Numbered from the stretch's first letter, positions 32,899 to 45,074 are shown. The stretch is 64,000 bases of DNA from Purpureocillium takamizusanense (GCF_022605165.1 NC_063068.1:1612001-1676000); one strand, 5' to 3'. A program made the numbers and translations. Notes: generated by a model from the sequence alone, not told the origin.

Positions 32899-33816
32899 AT
32901 GGCCGTCACACAAATCAGCCTGCCGTCCTTGGACAGGATCGCCTCCGGCAAGGTGCGCGACCTGTTCACGCTGCCCGACCCGGACACGCTCCTCTTCGTC
33001 GCCTCGGACCGGCTGTCGGCCTTTGACGTGGTCATGAAGAACGGCATCTCCAACAAGGGCGCCATCCTGACGCTCACGTCGGCGCACTGGTTCCGCGTCC
33101 TGGCCGAGCGCGTCCCCGGCCTGCGCACGCACTTCATCAGCCTCGACGTGCCGCCTGGCGTCGTCACCCCCGACGAGGCGGCCGCCCTGCGCAACCGCAG
33201 CATGCAGGTCCGCAGGCTGCAGGTGCTCAAGGTCGAGGCCATTGTGCGCGGCTACCTCACCGGCAGCGCGTGGAAGGAGTACCAGGCCAAGGGCACCGTC
33301 CACGGCCTGGCCATGCCCGCCGGCATGCAGCTGTCGCAAAAGTTCCCCGAGGCCATCTACACGCCCAGCACCAAGGCCGACCTGGGCGCGCACGACGAGA
33401 ACATCCACCCCGACGACGCCTGGAAGGAGATTGGCGACAAGGAGACGGCCCGCAAGGTCCACGAGCTGTCGCTCAAGATCTACAACGCCGCCGCCGCCTA
33501 CGCCGAGGAGCGCGGCATCATCATCGCCGACACCAAGTTCGAGTTTGCCAAGGACGCCGAGGGCAACATTTACCTGGTCGACGAGGTCCTGACGCCCGAC
33601 TCGTCGCGATTCTGGCCAAAAGACTCGTACGAACTCGGCAAGGAGGCCGACAGCTTCGACAAGCAGTTTATCCGCAACTGGCTTATCCGAGAGGGGCTCA
33701 AGGGCAAGGAGGGCGTCGAAGTGCCGCAGGACATTTGCGCAGCCACCGAGGAGAAGTACAAGGACGTGTTTTTCAGGCTGACAGGCAAGAAGTTTGAAGA
33801 TGCTGCAGCATCCTAG
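32899..33816 (+). CDS. ADE1: Phosphoribosylaminoimidazole-succinocarboxamide synthase (SAICAR synthetase)
   Basis: Intronless, 305 residues, start in strong context (CACCATGG). The enzyme joins CAIR and aspartate with ATP in de novo purine synthesis, in the cytosol. Diagnostic sequence: SGKVRDLFTLPD at the ATP site, VASDRLSAFDVVM, VEAIVRGYLTGSAWKEY (the SAICAR synthetase signature), IIADTKFEFAKD and LVDEVLTPDSSRFWP. Length matches the fungal/yeast enzyme. It is the first intact housekeeping gene after RIP block 2 and is unaffected by it. The 3' neighbour (aminotransferase) is convergent with about 190 bases between stops. Confidence 0.97.
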   Translation: MAVTQISLPSLDRIASGKVRDLFTLPDPDTLLFVASDRLSAFDVVMKNGISNKGAILTLTSAHWFRVLAERVPGLRTHFISLDVPPGVVTPDEAAALRNRSMQVRRLQVLKVEAIVRGYLTGSAWKEYQAKGTVHGLAMPAGMQLSQKFPEAIYTPSTKADLGAHDENIHPDDAWKEIGDKETARKVHELSLKIYNAAAAYAEERGIIIADTKFEFAKDAEGNIYLVDEVLTPDSSRFWPKDSYELGKEADSFDKQFIRNWLIREGLKGKEGVEVPQDICAATEEKYKDVFFRLTGKKFEDAAAS

Positions 33817-34005
33817 GTGATGATATGGAGACTATATATCCAATCATTGGAACGCGTTCCAACTGCTCTACGTTGAGTCCGATTCTGCTGCCATGTGCCA
33901 ATCCAATGTCTATGATGCCAAAGCTGGCTTTTATGCGATGAGCCCCTGTTGAAACCCTTCCTTGGGGTATGCTTCCAATCAACCAACTTCTCAATGGTGA
34001 CGTCT

Positions 34006-35512
34006 TTATGAAATGGCCTTTTTGATCCTGCAAACAGTTGTTAGGGTCGACACATACCACGAAGATGCAACAGCTTACCTCTTAATTCCCTCAGTCACAA
34101 TGTCCGGGCTCTGCGTATATACCATGCGGAACCACCCCGGCCTGAGCGAGTGTTCCTCCCGAGGATGCAGAAACACGCCAGCCGCCCTCAGCTTCTTGGC
34201 CAAGGCAAACTCGCTGTTCGGCTCACCGTCGAGGTCCTCCGGGAGGTGTCGCGAGAGGTCGATCCAGACGAAAAACCCGGCGTTGCTCCCCGGCAGGTAC
34301 TCGATGCCGACATCGCGAAGCCCTTGGGTCACATGCTTGTATGCTGCGGCAAGCTTGGTGCGCGACGACTCGACGAACTCGCGGCACCATTTGCGATCCT
34401 CGAGCATGGCAGCGCCAATGGCCAGGCTAGGCCCAGCGGGGTTGTGGAAGCGCATCACGCCGGTGATGGCCGACTCGACGGCCTTGCTGCGGGTGATGAT
34501 GGCGCCGATGCGCAGGCCGGCCGAGCCAAAGTCCTTGCTGAAGCCGTAGGTGACGTGCAGGCGTTCCGTATCGATGATACCAGCTGGGTCGATGGCGAGG
34601 GCCGAGGTAAAGGGCACGGCGTCGGACTCGCCCGAGTCGAAGATGGAGCAGGCATAGATCTCGTCGCTGATGAGGTGGATCTGGTTCTTTTGGCAGAATT
34701 TCATGAGCGCAATGATTGTCTCCCTGGGATAGCATTTCCCTGTCCCCAACGGTCAGCAAGTTCTCATGCGGCCCCCGGTAGGACGACAGGAGTTACCGAG
34801 TGGATTGTGAGGGTTGACGATGAGAATCGCTCTAATGGTGACGCCCTCGGCCTCAGACCGGGCCAAAGCCTCCTCAAACTTGTCGATGACATCTTCATCA
34901 AAGCAATTCTCGGCGTGGGTATCGGCGTAGACGATGTTGACCTCGGCTCTGTTGCCAAAGTCGAGCTCAAATCGCCCGTAGACGGGCCGGCTGGTGAGGA
35001 TGCCGTCGCCCGGATCGGCGAGGCCCCATGCTAGGATCTCGTGCAAAGGGGTCGCCGAGCCGGTGACTTGGATGTGCTCGGCCGTGATGGGCTTGTGCGG
35101 TTTGAGGTACTCGTTGAGGTGCACGGCAAGGGCGGCCGGGAAACGAGACCCGCCTGCGGTGCTGAAGCCGTACGTGAACTGCTGCGACTCGAACTTGACC
35201 TGGAGGATTCACGTGAGCCGACTTGCATCTTGCTTGTTGACTTGCCCGCGTTGCTGACTTACAGCGCTGTTGACGAAATCCTCTACTTGACGGATAATGA
35301 GTTTCTGTGGGTGGGAGCGAGCCTTGTTAGCATGAGATGCGAAATGAGCGGTTCTGGGAGAGGGGGGGCTTCCTGACATTCTCGGCCGTACCAAACGAGA
35401 TGAGGCCATCGGGGTTCGTGTCTGGATCGTACGTCTGCTGCGGTGCAAACCGCCACGGGAGCTTCTGCTTGGCAATGCTGGCCGCACTGCGTTTGGACAA
35501 GTACGATTCCAT
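34006..35512 (-). CDS. PLP-dependent class I/II aminotransferase (ACC-synthase-like)
   Basis: Five exons: 35512-35378, 35304-35263, 35199-34797, 34739-34079, 34027-34006; 420 residues. Introns of 51-73 bases all have GT-AG ends, and phases match. Fold-type I aminotransferase motifs in order: LISFGTAEN, SQQFTYGFSTAGGSRF, VTGSATPLHEILAW, the substrate/PLP motif VNPHNPLG (completed across intron 3), ISDEIYACSIF, and the Schiff-base lysine at about K262 in YGFSKDFGSAGLRIG; the C-terminal Arg region is GWFRMVY. This layout resembles fungal 1-aminocyclopropane-1-carboxylate synthase-like proteins, most of which are ordinary aminotransferases of unknown substrate. The 22-base last exon (RIKKAIS) is easily missed, since intron 4 begins with an in-frame TAA. 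Confidence 0.88.
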
Positions 35513-36411
35513 GGCGGCTGGCGCAGGTGGTTAGCACTGTGCAGGCGCAACCAAATGACGATGGCTGCTGTCCCGCTCAGCGGTGAGAAGAGGGGTCTGG
35601 GAGAAATGAATGAATGCAAAGGGCAAACAATGCGCCCTCGGAACCCGAATGGAAACCTGCTCATCATGGTCGCGTTTTGGCAGCTTGTCCGTGCCCAGGC
35701 CAGTCGTTACAGGGCTCTCTTGCACCAGCGGTGGAGGGATTCTGATGACTCATGTTTCCCAGCGACCTGCGGCAGTAGATCGGCATTGAATGCTTGCAGG
35801 GTTCCATGCATGTGTGAGAGGGAGGATTTCCCTGCTATTAAAGGTGTCGAGAGGATTGAGACATCGGCAACGATAAGTCTTGCAGCATTGCCTACGCGGG
35901 GACTGTCATCTTCTGTCATTTGAGAAATCAAGTCCCATTCTCGCCATGGCCCTCGCTTACATAGTAACCTAGTATATTAGTACTTCACCTTTAGTAACGT
36001 TAGTACCTAAGCACGCTAGATTACTACTTTGTCGGGACTTGGACGTGGCTGCAGCGGGCAATCGTTCTAGCCCCCCACTAGACCCTGGATCGGCATGATG
36101 GCACCATCATCCATTTTATTTTTCTCGCGTCGCGGGGCAGTGACAAATATTCCATCGTCGCGACCGCCCGCTCCCTTTCTTCCCTTCAGTCTAGCTCGCA
36201 CACCAATGGCCACCATGCTCTCAAACGGCTTCCGGTGCTGAGCTTGGCCGTTGAGGCAACCGTATCTCAGGTGCAGCCGCTCGATCCGTTAGCCTGCAAG
36301 CCGAAACGGACGTCCCAAGTATCTCGCCCGACCGATCCAGTCCGCCGCGAAGCTCGGTCTCCGATTGCAAACTCGACCCGCAAACACGCCTGCGCAAGCC
36401 TGTCGAGATAC
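35513..36411. other. Divergent promoter region
   Basis: About 0.9 kb between the aminotransferase and ALO1 starts. A short AT-rich patch sits at 35.95-36.03 kb. Two ATGs (36206, 36215) open an 11-13 codon upstream ORF ending TGA at 36237-36239. Confidence 0.5.
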
Positions 36412-37962
36412 ATGATGCATCCCCTCGTGGTCGCCGAACTCGAGGGCCGCGGTGACGGAGTTCCATTTCGGGCTGTGACGCAGCATGTCCACAGGACCTG
36501 GGCGCGGACCTTTTCGTGCGTGCCCGAGCTCTACATCCAGCCGGAATCCCTCGCCGAGATCGAGAAGCTCGTTGGGCTGGCCCGGAGGTGTCGGCGTCGC
36601 GTCGTCGTTACCGGCTGTGGCCACTCGCCATCCAACATCACCTGCACCTCGAGCTGGCTGGTTAACCTCGACCGCTTCAACAACATCCTCTCTGTCGACG
36701 AGGCCACAGGCGTCGTCGTTATGCAGAGTGGCATCCGGCTCTACACCCTGTGCGAAGAGCTTGAGAGACATGGCCTGGCCATGCCCAACCTCGGCAGCAT
36801 CAACCAACAGTCCATTGCCGGTGCCATCTCAACCGGCACCCACGGCAGTAGCGTCCGGCACGGCCTCATGTCCGAGGACATCATCTCCTTGAAGATTACG
36901 TTGGCCAGTGGGACCTCCGAGTTCTGCTCCGCAGACGTCAAGCCTGACCTGTTCCGAGCGGCTCTTCTCTCTCTCGGCGCCCTCGGCATCATCACCGAGG
37001 TCGCCTTCCGCGCCGTGCCGGCCTTTACGCTCAGGTGGAAGCAGACCATTGATACTGATCGCAAACTGTTCGAGCAATGGCCTCGCGAACTGTGGACGCA
37101 AAATGAATTTGTTCGCGTCTGGTGGTTCCCTTACACTCGCCGCGCTGTCGTCTGGCAGGGCGATAAGACGGCAGAGGCCAACGTCGATCCCCCGGTCAGC
37201 TACTACGACAGAGCGCTCGGCTACTACGTCTACCATAACCTGCTCTTTTTGGCGCAGTATGTCCCACGCGTGCTGCCTTGGGTCGAGTGGTTTGTTTTTG
37301 GTATGCAGTACGGCTTCGCCAATGGCTCTTCTTCCACCGCTGTGCAGCCAAGCCGCAAGGCGCTGCTTATGAACTGCTTGTATTCGCAGTTCGTCAACGA
37401 ATGGGCGATTCCCCTTCACAAGGGGCCCGAAGCGTTGCGCCGGCTCAGCTCCTGGCTGAACCATTTGACACCCAAAGACCCCGACTACGTGCCTCACAAC
37501 ATCCCATTTTCCGCTGATGGGCTTTACGTCCACGCGCCGGTCGAGGTTCGCGTCAGCGACACGACGCTGACATCAAATGTTCGGCCTTTCCTTGACCCGA
37601 CAGTCGAGGATGGACCGACACTTTACCTCAACGCCACGCTATATCGTCCCTACTGGAGCGATCCCCCATGCCGAGAAAGATACTATGAGGCGTTCGAGTG
37701 GCTCATGAAGGACTTGGGCGGACGCCCGCACTGGGCGAAGAACTTCGAGACATACCGGTCCGAGATTGAGTCCATGTACGGCAAGCGACTCTCCGAGTTC
37801 CAGCGCGTTCGAGACGAGGCCGACCCCGAGGGCATGTTTGTCGGACCCTGGCACCGGGACCGTGTTCTTGCGGAGGATTCACAGTTTGCTCTGGAGGAAA
37901 TCGAGACGACCCGTCAAAAGGCATCCGAGGGAGGGCTGAGGGTGTTTGGGCTTGTGAACTGA
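36412..37962 (+). CDS. ALO1: D-arabinono-1,4-lactone oxidase
   Basis: Intronless, 516 residues from the first in-frame ATG (36412); a second ATG follows immediately. The frame stays open upstream without an ATG, but known family proteins start at this position (MxPLxVAELE...). The enzyme makes D-erythroascorbate, the fungal vitamin-C analogue, in the outer mitochondrial membrane. Features: VAO-type FAD domain with the flavin-linking region VTGCGHSPSN (His about 71), WLVNLDRFN, SINQQSIAGAISTGTHGSS, and the C-terminal ALO domain ending in the HWAK motif (about 440, GGRPHWAKNF) and DPEGMFVGPWHRD. Hydrophobic stretches in the middle fit membrane association. A short upstream ORF precedes it. Confidence 0.92.
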   Translation: MMHPLVVAELEGRGDGVPFRAVTQHVHRTWARTFSCVPELYIQPESLAEIEKLVGLARRCRRRVVVTGCGHSPSNITCTSSWLVNLDRFNNILSVDEATGVVVMQSGIRLYTLCEELERHGLAMPNLGSINQQSIAGAISTGTHGSSVRHGLMSEDIISLKITLASGTSEFCSADVKPDLFRAALLSLGALGIITEVAFRAVPAFTLRWKQTIDTDRKLFEQWPRELWTQNEFVRVWWFPYTRRAVVWQGDKTAEANVDPPVSYYDRALGYYVYHNLLFLAQYVPRVLPWVEWFVFGMQYGFANGSSSTAVQPSRKALLMNCLYSQFVNEWAIPLHKGPEALRRLSSWLNHLTPKDPDYVPHNIPFSADGLYVHAPVEVRVSDTTLTSNVRPFLDPTVEDGPTLYLNATLYRPYWSDPPCRERYYEAFEWLMKDLGGRPHWAKNFETYRSEIESMYGKRLSEFQRVRDEADPEGMFVGPWHRDRVLAEDSQFALEEIETTRQKASEGGLRVFGLVN

Positions 37963-38819
37963 TTTTACCTGGAGTTTTGTGCATTTGGTTTTCGTTCGAG
38001 ATACAGCACAGCTAGCATCAGCGGGGCGAACAGGTCTATCATGGCTGCAGTATTTCGGAGGCAGGGTAACACATGCCGAGAGATGGCACAACTCACGCGC
38101 TCTAGTACACACGCATTGCAGGCGAACCGACTGTGAGGGTATGCTAAGCAGCACTTGATTACGCGATCATGCAACACTTTGGCGCCGGGCGTCTGTTGGA
38201 GTGCCGCGTTAAAGCGACAAAGTAGCCAGAGGCTCGCCCCGTTGAATGCTGGTGTGGTTGGTGGCTTGGCGGACATCGCAAGCCATCGGTCCACCAACGT
38301 CTGTTGCCCGCAGCTTTTGACAATGGCCAGCCGACGCCACGATATAACTTGGGAAGAACCATTGAGGCGAGTTGCAGCATTATATTTGCAGCTTAGCCTA
38401 TCAGCAGTTCTGGTCTGCGCTCGTCGGTGCGGCTGTACTATGGGCGCGCCACGAACCTTGTTGAATGAATGGCGATGCCGGGGGTTGGCATGGCAGACAA
38501 GTTCTTGACCCCAGCCAGACAACGGCTCAGCCCATATGGGATTGCAGGATAACAACAATAGCGGTGACTGATATGCTCTGCCGAGAGCCCAGGCCCCTCG
38601 AGGCTTACACGCGGCACTCGCGCGATTGATGCTTCGGTTATATTCGCCGGTTCGACTGAACACAGAACCACAACGGAGTAGTATGCTGCTCATTCACTCG
38701 TGACCGTTATATGACGATGCCAGAAGCGCAAAAGCACGCAATGCGATATAGCAGGATCACCGGGGAGGATTGGTAGGCACGATATCCCAGCGACCCCACT
38801 GAAGTCTGCCGGCTCCGAG
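37963..38819. other. Intergenic spacer
   Basis: About 850 bases. A 242-codon minus-strand frame (38693-37965) with an ATG exists but has no domain character and is not called. Confidence 0.4.
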
Positions 38820-40360
38820 ATGGCGCCGCTCCCACCACCGCCCCCGAATATCAACCTCTATGAGACGAAGCGCCCGCGCATGGTTGCCGTACTAACGGGG
38901 ACCTGGGCGCTTGGAACGCTTGCGACCGCTCTTCGTCTATATTCTAGACGGCTCACGAAGAGCCGGTTGTGGTTGGATGACTGTTTGATCATCATCTCGC
39001 TGGTACGCATCCAATGCATCGAGGGGTACCTGAGGTGGGATGCAATCGAAGTTGACAATAGTAAAAGCTCGCCTCTGGCGCTCTGACGTTTGACATTACC
39101 ATCTGGAGTAAGTCTCTTGTCTCTTGTTTAGGGTGACCATCTGGTGTGCCTGTAGAGGCTAACTAATTCGTTCAGTGGCAGGTCATGGTTTCGGCGGGCA
39201 TATCTGGGTCGGTCCGCGCGATGCCTTGGAGGTTTGGGCAAAGGGACTGTACATGGCCGTCTTCACATACACACTGAGCCTCGTGTTCATCAAGTGGTCT
39301 ATACTCGCATGGTACTGGCGCCTCTTCCACATTCAACGCTGGATGAAGCCTCTTATCTGGATCATGTTTTGCGTGGTATGCTGTTGGGCTGTTGCAAAGG
39401 TAACAAACAACACCCCCCTCTACCCCCATCGACCACAATCGTCCCAGTTCTGCAGTTCTTTTGACACTCATTCATACCGCAGTTTCTGATAGCCGGCCTT
39501 CAATGCTTCCCGATCAGAGCATCTTGGGAGGTGTACGATCCTGACAACCCGATGGAACCCTCCGAGTACCACTGCGGCGTCGACACCCACAGATTCTTCC
39601 TTGGCAACGCCATCCCCAATATCATCACTGACATATTCATAATGGCACTGCCGCTGCCGTACATATGGAAGCTCCATCTACGCGTGTCGCAGAAGGTGGC
39701 TCTCTTCGGCATCTTTGTCGTTGGCATCTTGTAAGCTATGCGTACCGCCCGAAGAGGACCAAGACGCGCGCACAGGTCCGCAACAAAAAGTGCTGACCGA
39801 GACAAAAAAATTCTAGCGTGACGATTGTATCTGCGATACGGCTCGTCTTCGTCGTCGACCTGGACCTCAAATCGCCAGATAAGACTTGGAACCAGGCCGA
39901 AGAGATGATGTGGACGGGCGTCGAGGTCAACATCGCCACAGTCTGCGGTGAGCACGCGGATAGCCTGCATTCGAGGGGATTTTTGTTCCGGCACTGACCA
40001 CCATGCTTTTTAGCCAACCTCCTGACCCTGCGCCCGATCCTCAATCTAATCCTTCACGGGTCCGTCTTCGTCGAATCACAGCGGCAGCACTCCGAGACAC
40101 TCGACGACCCAATTGCCGTGCCGCCGCACCCAATATCCAAAGACCCTTTCCGATTGCTACGGCCAAAGAGAGTCTTGACCCGTTATGGGAGAACGGAGCG
40201 CGGGGTGGACTCGAGGAAGCGCTCAACGGCCAGTGCACAAGTTTTCGTCCAGCACACTGAGCTCGTGTACATGGGGAGTGGCTCACAACAGGATAGTATA
40301 GAGATCACTAGTCTAGGATCCGTCGAGAGGGTGCTGGAAGAGGACGGAAGACGATGGTAA
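38820..40360 (+). CDS. Rhodopsin-like 7TM integral membrane protein (PTH11-type)
   Basis: Six exons: 38820-39002, 39068-39107, 39176-39399, 39483-39730, 39817-39947, 40014-40360; 390 residues. Seven hydrophobic helices are seen: about 20-43, LDDCLIIISLLASGALTF, the GLYMAVFTYTLSLVFIKWSI helix with the family's K-x-SIL, then KPLIWIMFCVVCCW, NAIPNIITDIFIMALPLP, KVALFGIFVVGIFVTIVSAIR, and EEMMWTGVEVNIATVCANLL followed by the R-P-I-L end. The extracellular loop C and the D-D between helices 1 and 2 fit the fungal rhodopsin-domain family that includes PTH11-like receptors. There is no CFEM domain. The tail (about 110 residues) is cytosolic and Ser/Arg-rich. Exon 2 is only 40 bases. Likely a sensor, ligand unknown; adjacent to the cucumopine-like/P450 locus. 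Confidence 0.85.
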
Positions 40361-41638
40361 AAGCGGTAGGATGTAGAGGCGCCGTCATTTGGAGGTAGAG
40401 TTGTCGACACATCTGATGATGGAGATGGCCCTCCCTCTTGGCGGCGGCGGCGGCGACCACTGGGAGAAGTGCGATTGCTTTGACGCTTGCTGATACTCAA
40501 GCCGGTGTGCGTACGCCATTTGCGACCGAGTTTAGGTTCGCGTGGAGGGAGCACCATTTTTTCATGCTTCCATCGCGGCCGGATGCGCACAGTAACGTAG
40601 TTAAAGCTTTCGATTGGCGGGAAGATAACGTATCTACACTTAGATGTCCTATCGCCTTGCATGCCTGTCTCGGAGCAGGTCAAGCCGTGCATGCCGTAAC
40701 ATATCAATAATGAAGACGCCCAATCAATTCGGCCCAACCGATGCATAGCCACCTAAAAAGCAGCAAATGAGATGTAGCACATCTAGGATACGGCACGTCA
40801 AGAGAAACGCGCCGCTTACACGCAGCAAATGCAACAGGGGGCATGTATCACGTGGTATCATGTCGCGTTTGCGAGCTCGAAGATGACCGAAAGGCCTGGA
40901 ATACGGACCATGAAGAATCTCAGGCAACTTTGAGCATTGAGTCCTAGCTTATTGGCTAGGCCTGCTTAACTCGTGGGAAGTCTTAAGAAGCAATACGTAT
41001 AGTAGCTGGGCCGGCGACGTAAGACAAGTTAGTAAGTCATTAAGCAGCAATATATAGAGGCTGCTTACCATCTCTTTAATAGTCATAAGGCTAGTTACCC
41101 TCGGGTCACGTATAGGGGTATAGGCTAATAATGACGTAGGGCTATAAGAGGTACTTTAATTTACTAGGCTAACCTACTATAATAGAAGTCCAGACACGAA
41201 AAGGTCCTTGAGATGGCTCGAGGAGGGTAGCATCAGGCCCAACGAGGGTACGGGCTCAGCTGCTTATTAAGTACGTCGCACCGGCTTCACTGCCTCCATG
41301 CAAGCCCTAGTAATGAGACACTTCTGCTCATTTCTGACCACACCTGTGAGACCAGCTGACTTCACCTCTAGATTGCTTGCTCCACTATTACTGGCTATCT
41401 TGCAGTACCCCGATCTTACGGAGTTTTATGTGGCAAACGGTATAGTCAAGGGTATGAGATAGATCTACAGTTCTTCCCTAAAAGCTTACTTTTATACGGC
41501 GAAGGAAGTACCCTCTCTTAGCGTCGCTCTGATTGTTCATGAACCCTGTAATCGACTTGAGGGTGGCCTTACGACTGTTAAAGGGATGATCCCAACAAAG
41601 AGAGGGGGCTCCGAGGGAAAGACTCATCACTCTACAAC
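40361..41638. other. Intergenic spacer with a small AT-rich patch
   Basis: About 1.3 kb. 40.95-41.2 kb has TA-rich, RIP-like composition; the rest is unremarkable. No gene identified. Confidence 0.5.
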
Positions 41639-42747
41639 ATGGTGGTCCAAAAAGCAGCTTCACAGCTTGAGCCGCGCCAGATCAAAATAAAGTGGCCTCA
41701 ACTGGACGCAACAATAACCGTGGACTTCACAACAGGACTAAACCCTGGTCTCATTGATCTGCTTTTCGAGTACCTGCCGTATCGCTCGCTCCAGAACCAT
41801 GCATTGGTCTCTGGAGATCACTTGTATCACCTTGTGCCTTCCGAGCGACTGATTGTACGTGACTTGCGCAGTTTGGAATAAGTGTAGCTCACAGACATCT
41901 AGTATACCAAGGCAGACTATACGGTTCCAGACAGAACTACTGAGCCGGACGGGACCGTATTTCTCTCCGGGCTTCAGCACTTGGCCATTAAGTACGGCAC
42001 GCTTTCGGAATACTTACCGGCTGCGCCGTGCGGAAATGTCGTCCCTCAGGATATAAAGAAGCTGCGAGAAGTGGGGAATTCTATCTGGAGGGCTTGTAAT
42101 GAGACGAAGCAAGTCATCGACGTTATTGTCTGGGACGCATCTCAGCCGGAACCGACGGGCCATCTTCCTCTTATTTGTGAAAGACGCGGTGCTACTACAG
42201 AGGTCAATGACCTAGTCGAGGCAATCCATGAAGAGGTATGCTTATACTTGCACGTACAGAACACCATTTAACATGCCTTCAGACAGAAGCTTCATGGTCC
42301 GGGATTTCTAATGACTTGCACGTGGTCCACAAAGGGATGGCTCCTTCTGGTGCAGGCTCTAAGGAATCGTATTTCGCCACTATGGTATTCATTAACGGCG
42401 AGATCCGACCGCTTGGTTACAACGTGTTGAATAACATCCTCAAAATTTCCGCAACACAACCTCACTTTAACCTACAGCATCTTGTAACTTTATATAGCGT
42501 TTTTGCCTCCACACCATCCGAGTTTGTCGGCTATACTGGAGCAACATTCCTTTATACAACATTTCGGAAAATATCCGCACTTATTGAAACGGCTGTGTTG
42601 GCCAACGACAACCAAGACGAAGCTCGCCAGGACTTTCTGGCCATGATTAGCGCCTTTGCTCGTTATGTCAATCTGCTGAACGCTCAGAATTTGCACTTGT
42701 TCCCGTGGAGGCACACCAAGGAATATCCCATGTTTCCGCAGTCTTAG
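41639..42747 (+). CDS. Cucumopine-synthase-like protein (cyclophilin-like fold plus helical bundle)
   Basis: Three exons: 41639-41854, 41903-42235, 42283-42747; 337 residues; introns of 48 and 47 bases. The N-terminal part (IKWPQLDATITVDF, NPGLIDLLFEYLPY, QNHALVSGDHLYHLVP) matches the small beta-barrel shared by DUF3830 proteins and opine-type cucumopine/mikimopine synthases. Exon 2 continues with YTVPDRTTEPDGTVFLSGL and HLAIKYGTLSEYLPAAPCGN. Exon 3 is all-helical, consistent with the C-terminal bundle known from these proteins. Plant-pathogen homologues condense histidine with 2-oxoglutarate by a cofactor-free Pictet-Spengler-like reaction. Whether the fungal protein does this is inference. 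It lies 590 bases upstream of, and in the same direction as, a P450. Confidence 0.65.
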
Positions 42748-43339
42748 CAGGCTTGACAAACCGATGGAAAGCAAGCAGAAGTGAAGAACTCGCGCAGAAT
42801 GGATTTAACCCACAACATCGCGAGACTCAGTTGCATCAATAAAATGCTGTTATGGAACCAGTAACTACTGAAACAGCTTTCATATAACAGCTTCGCCCCA
42901 ACCGGTAGCTCCCAGCCACGTCAACAAAGCAGCAACGCCAAGGTGCTACGTAGTTGCTCCGTACTGTTACACAGAATCTCCATTGTCTCATGCGGAGACC
43001 CATGTCTGGCCTCCGGAGCTGACTGACACGTCACGCTCTCGTTCTGGGTTCCCAGTAAGACACGTGTCAGAATTTGCATGACTCGGTTTCAGACGATCGC
43101 CATGACTCCGGGTCGAGAAGCGGTGCTACGTGGCTCCCTGCGCCAGTCTGGCACGACGTGTAGGTAGGGATACTATTTGATGGGTCATACAAAAGGATCA
43201 GACACCCGACTACGTACCCTACGAAGCCCTACACAATATAGATATAGATGTAGCTTATATGTCTAGATCATGCTCACTTTGGTAGCACAAATGAAGCCTT
43301 AAGCATACTACAGGATAATGTTTCCGCCATGCCTCTCAT
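42748..43339. other. Spacer/promoter between cucumopine-like gene and P450
   Basis: About 590 bases, no ORF of note. Contains the expected 3' UTR and P450 promoter. Confidence 0.5.
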
Positions 43340-45074
43340 ATGGACCGCACTAGTGGTGTTACTACTGATCGTCAGTCAAGACCTCTACTATTTTACTGTG
43401 TGTTAACCTCAATCAGATCGTGCATCGAACTCTACAGAAGTCCATCAAAAATACCAGGGCCATGGTACTCAAAATGGACAAGCGCCATTCTCAAGTATCA
43501 CTGGCTTCGGGGGACAAGATCCCTCTACGTCCATGGGCCGCATCAGAAATATGGTAAGTTGCTAAAGGACGGTCAAGATTGTCCTCAGTAATGCTCTAGA
43601 CAGAAGCTGATCGTTATAGGATCGGTCGTCCGCATCGCCCCCGATTACGTTGATTTCTGCGATCTAGACGCTGCGAAGACGATCTATTCCGTTAGAGAGA
43701 CCTTCCGAAAATCCCAATGGTACTCGGATCTAGTAACTTCTAGACATCAGAATATTTTCTCCACCAATGATATCAACCTTCATCGGAGGCTTCGTAGGCT
43801 GTTGGCCGGGCCCATGTCGGAATTGTCACTCAAGACTGTCACCCCACTGGTACATGCTCGGGTTCGACTAGCCGTTGAAAAGATGCGAGATGAGATGAGG
43901 ACTCGAGGTGTGGCAGATCTGTACAAGTGGTGGACTTTTATGGCAACAGATATAATCAGCGAACTGACCTTTGGAGACTCCTTTCGAATGCTGGAACTAG
44001 GCAAGGTATTCGTTGATATGCCATATGGCCTCTCAGACCTCTAACGGCATTGTACCCGCAGAAGAATGAATACGTTCGAAATCTGGAAAACATAGGGCCA
44101 GCCGCAGCATTAAGGTCGACGTTCCCGTCTCTCGCACGCGCAGCTGAAACCATCCCAATGCCGATTTTTAACAGAGCCGCCGACGCTGCACTCAGGATAC
44201 GGGGCCATGCAATTGAGTCGATCAATCGATACAGAAGTCTAAGCCGGGACGCAAACCGAGTGCAGCCGACGTTGTTCACGAAGCTCTTCATGGCTGAAGA
44301 AGAGGACACGCTGACATTTGACGAAATTATAAGCAACTCTCAGACATACATTATTGCTGGCAGCGATACGACCGCCACCACCTTGACTTTTCTCGTTTGG
44401 TCTGTCTGTCGCGATCCACAAATTAAGGCTATTCTTCTCGAGGAGCTTCGGATACTTCCTCACGACTTCGATGAGCCCGATTTGATAGCATTGCCGTACC
44501 TCGGCCAGGTCATATATGAGACACTACGCTTATACTCGGCTACGCCTTCAGGACTACCGCGCGTGGTACCTCCTGGAGGCGCCGAGATTGCGGGATATTG
44601 GCTGGATGGGGGAACTACCGTGTGTTCGCAGGCTTACAGCATGCACCGAGACCCAACTGTGTTCCCCAACCCTGACGGGTTTGACCCCTCCCGCTGGGCT
44701 AGGCCGACTAAGGCCATGAAGGATGCCTCGATGCCTTTCGGTAAGGGAGCGAGAAGTAAGTGGTACAAGCGATCGTGGCAATTGGCGCACACTGACTTAT
44801 ACGAGTTTGCCTTGGGCTCCATCTTGCGATGATTGAGCTTCGCCTCGCCACTGCCCGATTTTTCCTCGAGTTTCCGGATGCCGAGATATCGACCCGTGAG
44901 GGCATGTCCGACGAGGACATGCTGCCTGAGACTTATTTCCTTTTGCGCCCAAATGGGACGTCGGTGCTTAATCCAAACGAGGTAACGCATGCCTGTGTGC
45001 TATGTACAGATATTATGTCCGTCAGAGAAGAAAGTATAATAGGACTTGAAATGCTAGCTTTGCAGAGGGAATAG
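43340..45074 (+). CDS. Cytochrome P450 monooxygenase
   Basis: Four exons: 43340-43553, 43620-44005, 44062-44755, 44806-45074; 520 residues. P450 landmarks: SPSKIPGPWYSKW (Pro hinge), I-helix AGSDTTATTLTF, K-helix ETLRLYS, FDPSRW, and the heme loop FGKGARICLGLHLAMIELRL, which appears only after removing intron 3 (44756-44805); its Cys is the heme ligand. The N-terminus lacks a long membrane anchor. An ATG at 43331 in another frame encodes a hydrophobic start (MPLIWTALVVLLLIV), so a further 5' intron could replace the first residues. Resembles fungal pisatin-demethylase/benzoate-hydroxylase-type microsomal P450s of specialised metabolism. Co-directional with the cucumopine-like gene. Confidence 0.88.

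Noticed and set aside
32803..33462. 219-codon minus-strand ORF
   Set aside because: Antisense shadow of ADE1, caused by GC-rich third positions.
34150..35034. 294-codon plus-strand ORF
   Set aside because: Antisense shadow of the aminotransferase exons, running across its introns.
35512..36411. N-terminal extension of ALO1 in the open frame before 36412
   Set aside because: There is no in-frame ATG, known family proteins begin at MMHPLVVAEL, and the ATGs at 36206/36215 are in another frame ending at once.
37965..38693. 242-codon minus-strand ORF with ATG between ALO1 and the 7TM gene
   Set aside because: No domain, no hydrophobic pattern or compositional bias typical of coding, and it reaches the 3' end of ALO1; length alone is not enough.
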